From WHTK01 sp963711035 (GTDB taxonomy: Bacteria > Chloroflexota > Dehalococcoidia > DSTF01 > WHTK01), in NCBI GenBank assembly GCA_963711035.1, contig CAVQCN010000003.1:496001-560000 (forward strand): a stretch of 64,000 nucleotides of DNA. Direction: 5' to 3'. Both the position numbers and the translations under genes were made by a program. Each line of letters opens with the position of its first letter. Position 1 is the stretch's first letter. Below are positions 33,246 through 41,645 of the stretch, piece after piece. The notes under the pieces are model-generated. The model made no database searches and was not told the DNA's origin. It was given only the letters and a program-made list of their open reading frames with translations.

Positions 33246-33865
33246 GTCGCCAGCCTCGTCATGATGATCAGCGTCGCGATCTGCATGAGGCCGGTGATGC
33301 CGGCCGTATAGACAAAGCGGCGCATGAGCTTGCTGATCAGCTCGCCGTTGGGTCGCGGCTTCTTCAGCTCGAACAGCACTGCCAGGTTCGCAGGCTCAAG
33401 CACGCCCAGTGCCACGACCGACATGATGCCGACGACGATGAAGGATGCCGTGAGCCACCAGTGGTCCGGGTAGGCGACGCCCAGGTTGCCCATGTAGCGC
33501 GCCAGCTGCCAGCCGGAGGCCAGAGTCATCGTTACCAGCGTGGGCATGATGAGCAGCATCTTCGGCATGAAGCGGGTGGAGAACTCGATGCGCGACTGCA
33601 CCGACATACGGCCGATGATCGGGCCGATGACAAAGCCGACGAAGAGGTCGATGGCCGTCCACATGCCGCCGCCGACGATATGGAAGAAATCCAGCGCCCA
33701 GAGCTTGTTGGATGCGATGGCGGCGATGAGCAGGACCAGCGCAACGCCGACGAACGGCAGGCCCGCGATCGGCACGATCTGGAACTCCGGCATCGCGGGT
33801 GCTGTCGGTGCCTGGGACTGCGCCCCGAAGGGCGGACCGCTCAGTGTCTGTGCTTCGTTCGCCAT
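33239..33865 (-). CDS. Polytopic membrane protein, possible haem- or copper-related family
   Basis: A 208-residue protein with about five membrane segments. WALDFFHIVGGGMWTAIDLF places a His at a membrane segment followed by Gly-Gly-Gly and Trp, a pattern shared with CopD/DUF2269-like membrane proteins; PMLLIMPTLVTMTLASGWQL-type segments follow. A proline-rich cytoplasmic N-terminus precedes the first segment. The gene is first of a two-gene unit with the four-segment protein. The resemblance is by pattern only, and the function is unknown. Confidence 0.7.
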   Translation of the reverse strand: MANEAQTLSGPPFGAQSQAPTAPAMPEFQIVPIAGLPFVGVALVLLIAAIASNKLWALDFFHIVGGGMWTAIDLFVGFVIGPIIGRMSVQSRIEFSTRFMPKMLLIMPTLVTMTLASGWQLARYMGNLGVAYPDHWWLTASFIVVGIMSVVALGVLEPANLAVLFELKKPRPNGELISKLMRRFVYTAGITGLMQIATLIIMTRLATW

Positions 33866-34016
33866 ATCTACCTCTTGCTAGCCGGCCGGACGATAGACGA
33901 CCCCATTTTGTCGCGGAAGGCGGCGTCTTACAACTAGCACTCTTTTAACACCTTCACACGTCACGGCGTGTCACACTGGTCGTTATTAACAGTAGATGAA
34001 TGGCTGTAAACGTTAG

Positions 34017-34598
34017 ATGAACGATTCCATTCAGGACTGGATCAACGGCCTTGCCGGTCACGTCAAGATCCTCGATCTGACGATGAAGCTCACGGCCGCC
34101 GACGTCATCTACCTGGCGCCGCTGCTGCTGATTGCCCTGTGGTTCTGGCCGGGCTCTCGGGGCGAACGGGCGCTCAACCAGCGCGTCGCGGCCGGCACGT
34201 TCTTCGGCGTGCTCTTTGCGCTTGGGCTGGCGGCGCTGCTGGGCATGGTGCACCCTGAAGCGCGTCCCTTCGTCACCGACGCCCCGACGAAATTGCTGAT
34301 CCACCACTCGGCGGACAACTCTTTCCCCAGCGATCACGCCACGTTGGCCTTCGCGCTCGGCGGCACGATTATCTGGTGGCGCCGTCTGTTGGGCGCCGCC
34401 TGCCTCGTGGCCGCCGTCCTCGTGGCGATTGCCCGCGTCTACGTCGGTGTGCACTGGCCGTCAGACGTTGCCGCGGCGGCCATAGCCGGCCTCTTCGCCG
34501 GTGGGTTGGCGGCGTTCGTACTCGTACCGCTGCTCGAGTGGCCGCAGCGCTGGTTCAGCCGCATCCTGCCGTCGTTCCTCATTGCTGCGCCGGACTAG
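34017..34598 (+). CDS. PAP2 family phosphatase (undecaprenyl-diphosphatase-like)
   Basis: A 193-residue membrane phosphatase with about five segments. The PAP2 catalytic motifs are visible: HPEARPF (RP motif), SFPSDHATLAF (motif 2 with the His) and ARVYVGVHWPSDV (motif 3 with the nucleophile-assisting His and Asp). Size and order match the BcrC-type enzymes that dephosphorylate undecaprenyl diphosphate outside the membrane, though lipid phosphatases of this family cannot be separated by eye. It is a single gene, 12 bases from the converging LysM gene. An inverted repeat ACACG/CGTGT occurs at 33956-33971 upstream. Confidence 0.9.
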   Translation: MNDSIQDWINGLAGHVKILDLTMKLTAADVIYLAPLLLIALWFWPGSRGERALNQRVAAGTFFGVLFALGLAALLGMVHPEARPFVTDAPTKLLIHHSADNSFPSDHATLAFALGGTIIWWRRLLGAACLVAAVLVAIARVYVGVHWPSDVAAAAIAGLFAGGLAAFVLVPLLEWPQRWFSRILPSFLIAAPD

Positions 34599-34610
34599 CG
34601 CTCCTGTCCG

Positions 34611-35660
34611 TCAGGGGATGATGAGCTCCTGGCCCACCACGATCAGGTCAGGGTCCGAGAGGTGGTTCGCCTTGACGATGTCGTCGACGCTGACGCCGTA
34701 GGTATCGGCCAGCGAGCCCACCGTTTCGCCCGGCGCGACGATGTGCGTCTGGTGCGCCGGCGGGCGGTTGCCGAGTTGGTCGAAGACGGCGTCGCTGGTC
34801 TCGCCGAAGCGCCAGACGCTGACTTGGCCCGCGCCCCAACGCTTTGCCGTGTCGAGGAAGCGGCCGAACAGCGGGTCGCTGTCCGGTGTGCTCTCCGCGA
34901 CGGGGATGATCGGCAGCTCGTACTTGCCCAGCACCGCGTCGGTCACGTCGGCGAGGAATTCGGGCGTCACGCCCTCGTCCGGCGGCAGGAAGCCCGCGGC
35001 GGCGAACTGGTCGCGGTCGTCCTGCGTGTCGTACGAGGCCCAGAAGTGGAAGGGCGCGAAGCCGTTCACGAAGGCGGCGAACTGGTCCAGCGGCAAGTCT
35101 TGCAGGAGCCAGGGGCGGATCTCACATGCCAGTATCAGATTGCCGTCGGGCTGCTGGTTGCGCAGCTCTTTGCCGAACGTCTCGGCGTCCTCCGGCTTGC
35201 CCGTCCAGAAGCCTTCGCGCGCCTGGACGCTGAGGTAGAGCGCGTGCGCGCCTACCTGGAGGACTTCAGCCGCCATCGAAGCTTCCTGCCCCGGCTCTTC
35301 GCCCTTCAGCACCGTCCAGGCCGAGAACGGCACGCCCTCGTTCTCGAAGAAGCCGGCCAGCGCCGACGCCTCCGACTGGTCCGTTACGGCGAGCGGCGAC
35401 GTATCGTACTCGGCCATCCAGGTCGTGCCGTCGTGCGTCTTGAGCAGGACGCCCATATCGAGGCCGGCGAGCTTCGAGCTGATGACGTCAGGGCTGCCGT
35501 CCTGGTCGAACTGCCACACCCAGCTGAGGTGGCGCGGCAGATCGGCGGCGTCGGCAGGCGTCGTATGCCTGGTGCGGAAGTCGAGCGAGATGAATGGAGC
35601 GGCTGCGGCAACGCCGAAGGCTGCCAGCAGCCGGCGGCGGCTGATCCGGATCGAGCGCAT
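34611..35660 (-). CDS. Tat-exported protein with C-terminal LysM domain
   Basis: A 349-residue secreted protein. SRRRLLAAFGVAAAAPFISL is a twin-arginine signal. The central 230 residues (HLSWVWQFDQDGSPDVISSK, FHFWASYDTQDDRDQFAAAG) have a TIM-barrel-like alternation but no catalytic motif that I can name. The last 45 residues, HIVAPGETVGSLADTYGVSV and VKANHLSDPDLIVVGQELII, are a clear LysM peptidoglycan- or glycan-binding domain. It probably acts at the cell wall; a glycosidase-like role is inference. Confidence 0.82.
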   Translation of the reverse strand: MRSIRISRRRLLAAFGVAAAAPFISLDFRTRHTTPADAADLPRHLSWVWQFDQDGSPDVISSKLAGLDMGVLLKTHDGTTWMAEYDTSPLAVTDQSEASALAGFFENEGVPFSAWTVLKGEEPGQEASMAAEVLQVGAHALYLSVQAREGFWTGKPEDAETFGKELRNQQPDGNLILACEIRPWLLQDLPLDQFAAFVNGFAPFHFWASYDTQDDRDQFAAAGFLPPDEGVTPEFLADVTDAVLGKYELPIIPVAESTPDSDPLFGRFLDTAKRWGAGQVSVWRFGETSDAVFDQLGNRPPAHQTHIVAPGETVGSLADTYGVSVDDIVKANHLSDPDLIVVGQELIIP

Positions 35661-35747
35661 GAACGGGGTACCTCGTCGTCGTTATTCCCCGCCAGCGCCG
35701 TCGTCATGATACCTCGGTTCCTGGCCGGGGGTGCAAGCGCGGCGCGC

Positions 35748-36314
35748 TCAATCGCTTTCGGAGAGGACGCGGCGGCTGCGAGGGCGGGCGAGCGGTCGCT
35801 GCGTGGCGATGAGGCGGTAGAAGACGAAGAACATGACGAGCGTTGCCGAGACGTAGTAGCCGCCCCGCACGACGTCGCTCGTGGAATCGGTGCCGTTGAG
35901 CAGGGCGTGCGCCAGCGAGAGCACGTAGACGGCGAACGTGAGGTAGTGCAGCAGGCGCCACGTACGCTGGCCAATCAGTCCTCGTAGCCAGAACGTGGCA
36001 GTGAGGAAGACAGCGCCGTAGAAAGCGACGATGCCGAGCGCCATCGCCGTATTGCGCAGATGCGATTGGAAGGGCAGAAGCACCTCTCGCAGCGTGAAGC
36101 CGGCGTAGGGGTCCGGCAGCATGATCAGAGCGTGGAACAGGATCGTCAGCAGCACAAGGACCGACAGGAAGCGGTGGAACTCGAAGACCCAGGCGCGGCT
36201 GAGCCAGCCGTCGAACAGGCGCGACCGCACTGCGAGGCCAAGGAGCACCGTCGAGCAGAGCATCCAGTACGAGATGAGGCCGGCGGAGCGCCCCAGGTAC
36301 CAGTACGTATGCAT
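35748..36314 (-). CDS. Ferric-reductase-like transmembrane protein
   Basis: A 188-residue membrane protein with five or six segments of the ferric reductase / MsrQ type. Likely haem-ligating histidines are in FHRFLSVLVLLTILFHALI and LLHYLTFAVYVLSLAHALL, giving two His pairs on neighbouring helices. There is no flavin or NAD domain, so electrons must come from a partner or the quinone pool. It lies 38 bases after the Pro/Thr-rich anchored protein and shares its operon. The substrate is unknown. Confidence 0.85.
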   Translation of the reverse strand: MHTYWYLGRSAGLISYWMLCSTVLLGLAVRSRLFDGWLSRAWVFEFHRFLSVLVLLTILFHALIMLPDPYAGFTLREVLLPFQSHLRNTAMALGIVAFYGAVFLTATFWLRGLIGQRTWRLLHYLTFAVYVLSLAHALLNGTDSTSDVVRGGYYVSATLVMFFVFYRLIATQRPLARPRSRRVLSESD

Positions 36315-36352
36315 TGGCGCCTACCTTGGCCCCTCGGTGACCCTGAGCCCGC

Positions 36353-36856
36353 TCACGAGGGCCTGGTCCTGGTGACGGGCTGCGGCGTTGCGGTAGGGCG
36401 GCGTGTCGGCACCGGCGTGGGCGAGGGTGTCGGCGTGGAAGACGGCGTCGGCGAGGGAAGGACCGCGGTGGCGCTCGGTGTCGGCGGAGCCACGGTCGGC
36501 ACGGCGGCCGAGGCAGACTGCTCGGTCTGAGGCGGTGCGGTTGGCGGCGCCACGGCCTGCTGTTGCAGCCTGAGATTGGCAGTCGGCGTTGCTTCCGGAG
36601 CCTGCGTCGGCGGCAACTCGGTGGGCGTTGCGGTCAGCGTGGGCTCGAGCGTGAGCGTGGGAGGCGGGTCGGCGAAGATGGCTGCTGCAGCTTCAGCTTG
36701 CGGTCCGTCCGCCGCCTCGATAACGTCGGCGGACGTCGTGGGGGCGCTTATCGGTAGATTCAGCCACGCGATGACGCCCGCGACATAGAGCACGCCAAAG
36801 GCTGTCGCCCCAATGATGCAGAGCTTGGTCCAGGGATAACGGCCGAGCAGCTTCAT
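36353..36856 (-). CDS. Membrane-anchored Pro/Thr-rich protein
   Basis: A 167-residue protein with one N-terminal membrane segment (LCIIGATAFGVLYVAGVIAW) and an extracytoplasmic region that is almost wholly low-complexity: Pro, Thr, Ala and Ser with runs such as SPTPSSTPTPSPTPVPT. It ends in basic residues. No cysteine is present. Such tails usually act as wall-spanning spacers. It stands between the 28-residue membrane peptide and the ferric-reductase-like protein, so it may belong to the same envelope complex. Function unknown. Confidence 0.72.
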   Translation of the reverse strand: MKLLGRYPWTKLCIIGATAFGVLYVAGVIAWLNLPISAPTTSADVIEAADGPQAEAAAAIFADPPPTLTLEPTLTATPTELPPTQAPEATPTANLRLQQQAVAPPTAPPQTEQSASAAVPTVAPPTPSATAVLPSPTPSSTPTPSPTPVPTRRPTATPQPVTRTRPS

Positions 36857-36863
36857 CGAGCTC

Positions 36864-36950
36864 TCAGGGCATCCCTGCGATGAGGAGGAAGGCGGCGCCT
36901 CCGAGGGCGGTCAGGAAGAGGGCGACGAGGAGCGCTTTGGGTCGGGGCAT
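36864..36950 (-). CDS. 28-residue single-span membrane peptide
   Basis: A very short frame, MPRPKALLVALFLTALGG and then AAFLLIAGMP, with a basic N-terminus and one hydrophobic span. It is preceded by GGAG 6 bases before the ATG and ends 7 bases before the next gene, so it fits neatly as the first gene of the operon with the Pro/Thr-rich and ferric-reductase-like proteins. Small peptides of this kind often are subunits of membrane redox complexes. Support is from spacing and composition only. Confidence 0.5.
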   Translation of the reverse strand: MPRPKALLVALFLTALGGAAFLLIAGMP

Positions 36951-37271
36951 AGGGTACTCCACGTGGTGGTCTGACCGGGCAGGGAGACTCAGTCCGAGCG
37001 CGGCCTCGCAGATCAGGGTAGGCGCGGCAGATTAGAGAATCATGAGAGGCCGGTGCAGGCGCATGCCGTTCGCGGACGGAAGCCGGCCGTTCGGCAGGTC
37101 GACAACGGTTGATACGACGGGGCATAATTTTTCCTGGCATTAGTCACCTGAGTCAGATATCGCCATTACGTCCGAGGTAGGCCGCGTCCTTCTCCCGGCG
37201 CTTGGCACCGAGCGAGGCGCTGCGGGGAAGCGCCGGGGGTAGGTCTTGTTAGATAGTCCCAGGGCCGGGGA
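36951..37271. other. Divergent intergenic region
   Basis: No gene is supported in these 321 bases between the membrane-redox operon and the MFS gene. The frames present are short and Arg/Pro-rich, as expected of non-coding GC-rich DNA. The stretch TTAGTCACCTGAGTCAGATATC at about 37140 has repeated AGTCA units but no clear operator symmetry. No promoter could be called with confidence. Confidence 0.4.
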
Positions 37272-38690
37272 ATGAATCGAAGGGCCCTGTTCATCTTCGC
37301 GGTCGTCGCTCCAGCGCTGCTGATGTCGTCGATCGACGCAACCATCGTGTCCGTCGGTTTGCCGACGATCCTGGGTGAGCTGCATGCAAGTCTGCCCACC
37401 GTGGGCTGGATCCTAACGGGCTATCAGCTGACGCAGACGGTCGCGATGCCGCTGGCGGGCAAGATCAGCGACGACTTCGGTCGCAAGCGCCTCTTTCTCG
37501 TCTCAGTCGTGCTCTTTACGGTCGGCTCCATCGGCGCCGGTCTCTCTCCCAACATCTACATCTTGATCCTCTTTCGCGTGGTCCAGGGTCTCGGCGGCGG
37601 CGCCTTTCTACCTTCGGCGACCGGCATCGTCAGTGATGCCTTCGGAGAGCGGCGTCAGACCGCGATTGGCCTGTTCACGAGTATCTTCCCGCTCGGGGGC
37701 ATCATCGGCCCGAACATCGGCGGGGTGATCATCGACCTGCTGTCATGGCGCTGGCTGTTCTTCATCAACCTGCCAATTGGCATTCTGATCTTGATCGGCA
37801 GCATGATCTTCGTACCGGACACGAAGCCGGAAACGTCGCGACGTGGCTCGATCGACGGAGTGGGCGCGGGGCTGTTCGCGGGTGGCATGCTGGGGCTGCT
37901 CTACGCCCTCACCTTCGTCGCGAACCACTCGGACCGTATCTTCTCGCCGGAACCGATCGGCTTCCTGGTGGCCGGCGTGGTGCTGCTCTATCTCTTCCTG
38001 CGCCACGAGGACCACACATCCGACCCGATGATTGATCTGCAGCTGCTGCGTCTGCGCCCCTTCTTCGCTACGAACCTCTACAACTTCATGTACGGCGCCG
38101 TGGCCTTCGGCTTCTTCTCGTTCATTCCGTTCTACGCCACGGTGGGCTACCACATGTCGACGGCCGCCAGCGGCGCCGTGCTGACGCCGCGATCGCTGGC
38201 GATGGCGGGCACGTCCATAGTCAGTAGCTTCATGCTGGTGAGGCTCGGCTACCGTCTGCCGATGATCGTGGGTTTGCTGGTCATTTCGTTCAGCCTGTTC
38301 ATCCTGTCGCGCGGCTTCCACGACGTGAGCCTGCTGGGGCTCGCGATCCCGAACTTCGTCCTGCTGAGCGTTATCCTGGCGATCAGCGGCACGGGCATCG
38401 GCATTTCCGGCCCCGCGTCGCAGAACGCGGCCCTGGACCTGGCCCCGGAGAAGCTGGCGGCAGTTGCCGGCTTACGAGGTATGTTCCGCTCGACTGGCGG
38501 CGTGCTGGGCATCGGCACGATCACGCTGGTCCTCAACCAGTTTCAGAACCAGGGCGCCGGCATGCAGTACATCTTCCTCTTCCTGGCGCTCTTCCAGCTC
38601 ACGATCATCCCAGTCATCTTCATGATTCCCGAAGCCACGAAAGAGGCGCGCATCCTGCCCATCGACGCCGCCAAAGTGGCGGCGGAATAG
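37272..38690 (+). CDS. MFS transporter, DHA2 (EmrB/QacA) drug exporter family
   Basis: A 472-residue proton-linked exporter with about 14 membrane segments. LMSSIDATIVSVGLPTILGE is the DHA2-type first helix with Asp, GYQLTQTVAMPLAGKISDDF GRKR (interrupted here for length) forms motif A, and LFTSIFPLGGIIGPNIGGVI is motif C, the antiporter signature. Family members export drugs, dyes or lipophilic metabolites. It has no adjacent regulator and ends at a converging hairpin. The substrate is not predictable. Confidence 0.9.
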   Translation: MNRRALFIFAVVAPALLMSSIDATIVSVGLPTILGELHASLPTVGWILTGYQLTQTVAMPLAGKISDDFGRKRLFLVSVVLFTVGSIGAGLSPNIYILILFRVVQGLGGGAFLPSATGIVSDAFGERRQTAIGLFTSIFPLGGIIGPNIGGVIIDLLSWRWLFFINLPIGILILIGSMIFVPDTKPETSRRGSIDGVGAGLFAGGMLGLLYALTFVANHSDRIFSPEPIGFLVAGVVLLYLFLRHEDHTSDPMIDLQLLRLRPFFATNLYNFMYGAVAFGFFSFIPFYATVGYHMSTAASGAVLTPRSLAMAGTSIVSSFMLVRLGYRLPMIVGLLVISFSLFILSRGFHDVSLLGLAIPNFVLLSVILAISGTGIGISGPASQNAALDLAPEKLAAVAGLRGMFRSTGGVLGIGTITLVLNQFQNQGAGMQYIFLFLALFQLTIIPVIFMIPEATKEARILPIDAAKVAAE

Positions 38691-38722
38691 ATCGTTGCGA
38701 GCGGGCCCGCTCCGCGGCGATC
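38690..38722. terminator. Hairpin between convergent MFS and flavoprotein genes
   Basis: A perfect 14-base palindrome GAGCGGGCCCGCTC (38699-38712) is flanked by GATCG and CGATC, giving a longer interrupted stem. It occupies the whole 31-base space between the two converging stops. There is no T tract, so the call is moderate. Confidence 0.45.
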
Positions 38723-39876
38723 TACTCCATTGGCAGGCCGAGGAAGTGGCGGCCGGCCGATTCCCAGTTGGCGGGAGCGACCGCTATGTGCTGCGCGACC
38801 GCGTGCGCGTCTCGGAAGCACCGTTCCAGCTTGTTCGGCGCCTGGACGGAGCTGGAGCCGCCCAGCAGGAACATCGTGCTCGTGACCTCGCGTGCGACGT
38901 CTGCGACCTGGTTGGCGGCCAGCATGCGACGCGCCATAAGGGACTCGGAGAGTGGCGACCCGCTGCCGGCGGCGTCGAATATCTCTTCGGCGACCTCGAG
39001 GAAGAAGGTACGCGCCGCCGCTAGCGAAGCCTCGGCCTGCGCGACCTGCGCCTGGACCGATGCCCGCGAACGAATCTCGACGGCGCCGCGGCTTGGCGTG
39101 CGTCCGGCGCTGGCCAGCCCCTCGAAGGCGTCCAGCGACGCACGCGCGACGCCGAGGGCCACCGCCGCGATCGGATACCCGAGGAGGACGGTCAGCGGCA
39201 CCTGATAAAGATGCTCCGCGCGTTGGGGCGTGAAGGCGCCGAAGACGAACCCCCGCTCCTGAGGCACGAACTGGCCTTCGACGCGGAAGTCGTGGCTGCC
39301 CGTGCCACGCAGGCCGGGCGAGTTCCAGGTGTCGAGGATTTGGGCAGCGCTGGACGGCATGAAGATGCCTCGCTGCTCCGCGGCGCCGTTGGGCAGCAGC
39401 CGGGGCGATCCGTTCTCGACGACGCGGGCGTTGGCCATGAGCCATGTCGTGTGCTTGCAGCCGCTGGCGAGCGGCCACTGGCCGGAGACGCTGTAACCGC
39501 CTTCGACGGCACTGGACAGGCCCCGCGGGAGAATGGAGCCGCCGATGATCGTGTCCGGATCGCCGAAGACCTCGCGCCCCTCATCATCCGGCAGCAGTCC
39601 GAAGAATGCGCAGCCTGAGCTGCCGATCATGAAGGTCCAGCCGATTGAGCCGTCGCGTCGTGATATGGCCTCGACGGCCAGCAACATTGTCGTCAGGTCG
39701 ACCATCTCGCCACCCAGCTCTTGTGGCAGCCAGAGGCGGAAGAGGCCCGCCTTTCGCATCTCGTCGATTAAAGAGCGCGGTACTGTGCGTTGTTGCTCCG
39801 CCTCGTCCGCTGAGGCTGTAATGTCTTTGCTCAGGGCATCGAGACGCTGGCGCAGGTTGTCGGGAAGCGTGGGCAT
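38722..39876 (-). CDS. Acyl-CoA dehydrogenase-fold flavoprotein (group D monooxygenase-like)
   Basis: A 384-residue protein with the acyl-CoA dehydrogenase fold. The N-terminal domain has RSLIDEMRKAGLFRLWLPQE and GGEMVDLTTMLLAVEAISRRDGS (split across helices); the middle domain has SVSGQWPLASGCKHTTWLM and the C-terminal domain MFLLGGSSSVQ. The GQWPLASGC block and lack of the acyl-CoA catalytic Glu resemble the flavin-dependent hydroxylases HsaA/DszC rather than true dehydrogenases, so it may need a separate flavin reductase. Its upstream neighbour, 54 bases away, is the ROK kinase. Confidence 0.85.
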   Translation of the reverse strand: MPTLPDNLRQRLDALSKDITASADEAEQQRTVPRSLIDEMRKAGLFRLWLPQELGGEMVDLTTMLLAVEAISRRDGSIGWTFMIGSSGCAFFGLLPDDEGREVFGDPDTIIGGSILPRGLSSAVEGGYSVSGQWPLASGCKHTTWLMANARVVENGSPRLLPNGAAEQRGIFMPSSAAQILDTWNSPGLRGTGSHDFRVEGQFVPQERGFVFGAFTPQRAEHLYQVPLTVLLGYPIAAVALGVARASLDAFEGLASAGRTPSRGAVEIRSRASVQAQVAQAEASLAAARTFFLEVAEEIFDAAGSGSPLSESLMARRMLAANQVADVAREVTSTMFLLGGSSSVQAPNKLERCFRDAHAVAQHIAVAPANWESAGRHFLGLPME

Positions 39877-39930
39877 GGTTGCGTCCTTTCGTGCGGCGCG
39901 CCGCGGCCGTGTTCTGCAGGTGGGACGCGG

Positions 39931-40893
39931 CTAGTCGAGGCCCAGGTGTTCGCGGGCGACGAGGGCGGCGCCGATGGCCGGCGCGTCGTCGCCGAGCTCT
40001 GCTTCGACGATGCGGACGTCGGCGAAGCTCTGGGGGAAGGCTTCGCGGGCAGCGACCGCTGTCGCCTCGGCCAGGTAGCGGTCGCCGAGCTTGCGCAGGC
40101 TGCCGCCGATGACGATGAGCTCCGGGTTGAAGAGGTCGACGAGGTTGGTGAGGCCGGCGCCGAGGTAGCGCCCCGCCTTACGAATGGCGGCATCGGCGGC
40201 GCGGTCGCCGGCATCGGCCGCGAGGTCGAGGATGCGCGCGTCAGGCTCGACACCTTCGCGGCGGGCGATCGTGGCCACGAGACCCTCGGGCTCGGCAGCG
40301 GCGATGGCGTCGGCTTCGCGGCCCAGCGCAACGCCGGAGGCCAGCGCCTCGAGGCAGCCCCTGCGGCCGCAGCCGCACACGGGCCCCTGCGGCTCCAGCT
40401 GCATGTGCCCCAGCTCGCCGGCCGCGCCGGAGGCACCGCGATAGAGGCGGCCGTCCAGGACCAGTCCGCCACCGACGCCGGTGCCGAGTGTGAGGAGCAC
40501 CAGGTGCTGTACGTTGCGTCCGGCGCCGACCCGCGCTTCCGCCAGGGCCGCAGCGTTGGCGTCGTTTTCGATCCAGGCGGGCAGGCCGAGACGCTCGCCC
40601 AGCAGCCGGGCCAGCGGCACGTCGCGCCAGCCGGGCAGGTTAGGCGGCGTCGTGACGATGCCGGTGGTGGGGTTGGACGGTCCGGGCGTCGAGATGCCGA
40701 CGCCGCGTATCGTGCGGTCGCCGGCCGCGGCCCGCGCCGACGCTGCCATACGCTCGATGACGGCCTCGGGGCCTTCCTCGGCCTCGGTGGGCCGATAATC
40801 GCGGCCCGCCTCGTGACTGCCGGCGTCGAGACAGAGGCTGAGGATCTTGGTGCCGCCCAGGTCGATGCCGAGGACGAACTCGGAGGAGGCCAT
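39931..40893 (-). CDS. ROK family sugar kinase (glucokinase-like)
   Basis: A 320-residue ROK kinase that would phosphorylate glucose or a related sugar with ATP. LGIDLGGTKIL is the phosphate-1 motif, IENDANAAALAEAR includes the catalytic Asp, LTLGTGVGGGLVLDG is phosphate-2, and GELGHM plus CGCGRRGCLEA supply the ROK zinc-binding His and Cys. The absence of an N-terminal helix-turn-helix argues for an enzyme rather than a NagC/Mlc repressor. It could supply glucose 6-phosphate to the zwf pathway 18 kb away. Confidence 0.93.
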   Translation of the reverse strand: MASSEFVLGIDLGGTKILSLCLDAGSHEAGRDYRPTEAEEGPEAVIERMAASARAAAGDRTIRGVGISTPGPSNPTTGIVTTPPNLPGWRDVPLARLLGERLGLPAWIENDANAAALAEARVGAGRNVQHLVLLTLGTGVGGGLVLDGRLYRGASGAAGELGHMQLEPQGPVCGCGRRGCLEALASGVALGREADAIAAAEPEGLVATIARREGVEPDARILDLAADAGDRAADAAIRKAGRYLGAGLTNLVDLFNPELIVIGGSLRKLGDRYLAEATAVAAREAFPQSFADVRIVEAELGDDAPAIGAALVAREHLGLD

Positions 40894-40987
40894 GGCCCCA
40901 TTGTAGGCCGGTGAGTCGTTTGCGGCGCCCGCGAACTGTGTTTCGGGTAGGGTAATTCTCTCCGAGAGTTGCTACCGTGTTGTCGCT

Positions 40988-41641
40988 ATGAGGCGAGGCA
41001 GACGGCCGCACCCGGACGTGTTGACGCCGCGTCAGTGGCAGGTCCTGGCGCTCATGCGTGAGGGCAAGAGCAACCCGCAGATCGCGGAATCGCTCGGCAT
41101 TTCTCTCGATGGCGTCAAGTACCACGTCTCGGAGATTCTCTCCCGGCTCGGCCTCAGCAGTCGCGAGGAGGCTGCCGCGTGGCGCTCCAACGAGGAACAC
41201 CGCGCGGCCCTCGGCCCGCTGATTCTGGCGTTCCGTAAGGTCTCTCCTGGCAGGCTCGCCGTAGCAGGCGTCGTTGCCATGACGGCTGCAGGTCTCCTCT
41301 TTCTGGCGATTGGGCTTCTCGTAGTGAAGTCGCCGGGCGGCGCATCGACGGTGGGTGCCGCTGAGGAGCCGGCTGTCACCGTCTCAGAGGGCTCCGAGGG
41401 CGGCTTCTTGTTCGGCGGGTCCGGCTTCGCTCCGTTCTCGGCCGTGTCCCTGTCCGGATCGCCTTCCACTCCCCGGGCTGATGGCTTTGGGGGGTTCAGC
41501 ATGGGAGACGTGGTGCGGACGGATGCGTCGGGAAGCTTCGAGGTGAGCCTCGACCTCGTGAAATGCCTCGGTGCGGGCTCGTTTTCGCTGTGGTTCGATG
41601 GTTCGCAGGGCGTCGCCAATCTCACTGTCGACGTGCCGTAG
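40988..41641 (+). CDS. Membrane-anchored LuxR-type regulator
   Basis: A 217-residue protein with a LuxR/GerE helix-turn-helix at the N-terminus (residues 12-67: LTPRQWQVLALMREGKSNPQ, IAESLGISLDGVKYHVSEIL), one membrane segment at about 88-111 (LAVAGVVAMTAAGLLFLAIG) and a Gly/Ser-rich extracytoplasmic region of about 105 residues with one Cys. There is no receiver or ligand-binding domain inside the cell. This architecture implies a DNA-binding domain held at the membrane and controlled from outside, as in ToxR-like proteins, but of the LuxR class. The cupredoxin fragment follows directly. Confidence 0.8.
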   Translation: MRRGRRPHPDVLTPRQWQVLALMREGKSNPQIAESLGISLDGVKYHVSEILSRLGLSSREEAAAWRSNEEHRAALGPLILAFRKVSPGRLAVAGVVAMTAAGLLFLAIGLLVVKSPGGASTVGAAEEPAVTVSEGSEGGFLFGGSGFAPFSAVSLSGSPSTPRADGFGGFSMGDVVRTDASGSFEVSLDLVKCLGAGSFSLWFDGSQGVANLTVDVP

Positions 41642-41645
41642 TCTG

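Noticed and set aside
36853..37271. Further small genes in the region before the MFS transporter
   Set aside because: Available frames are Arg/Pro-rich and lack ribosome sites. Only the 28-residue membrane peptide had support.
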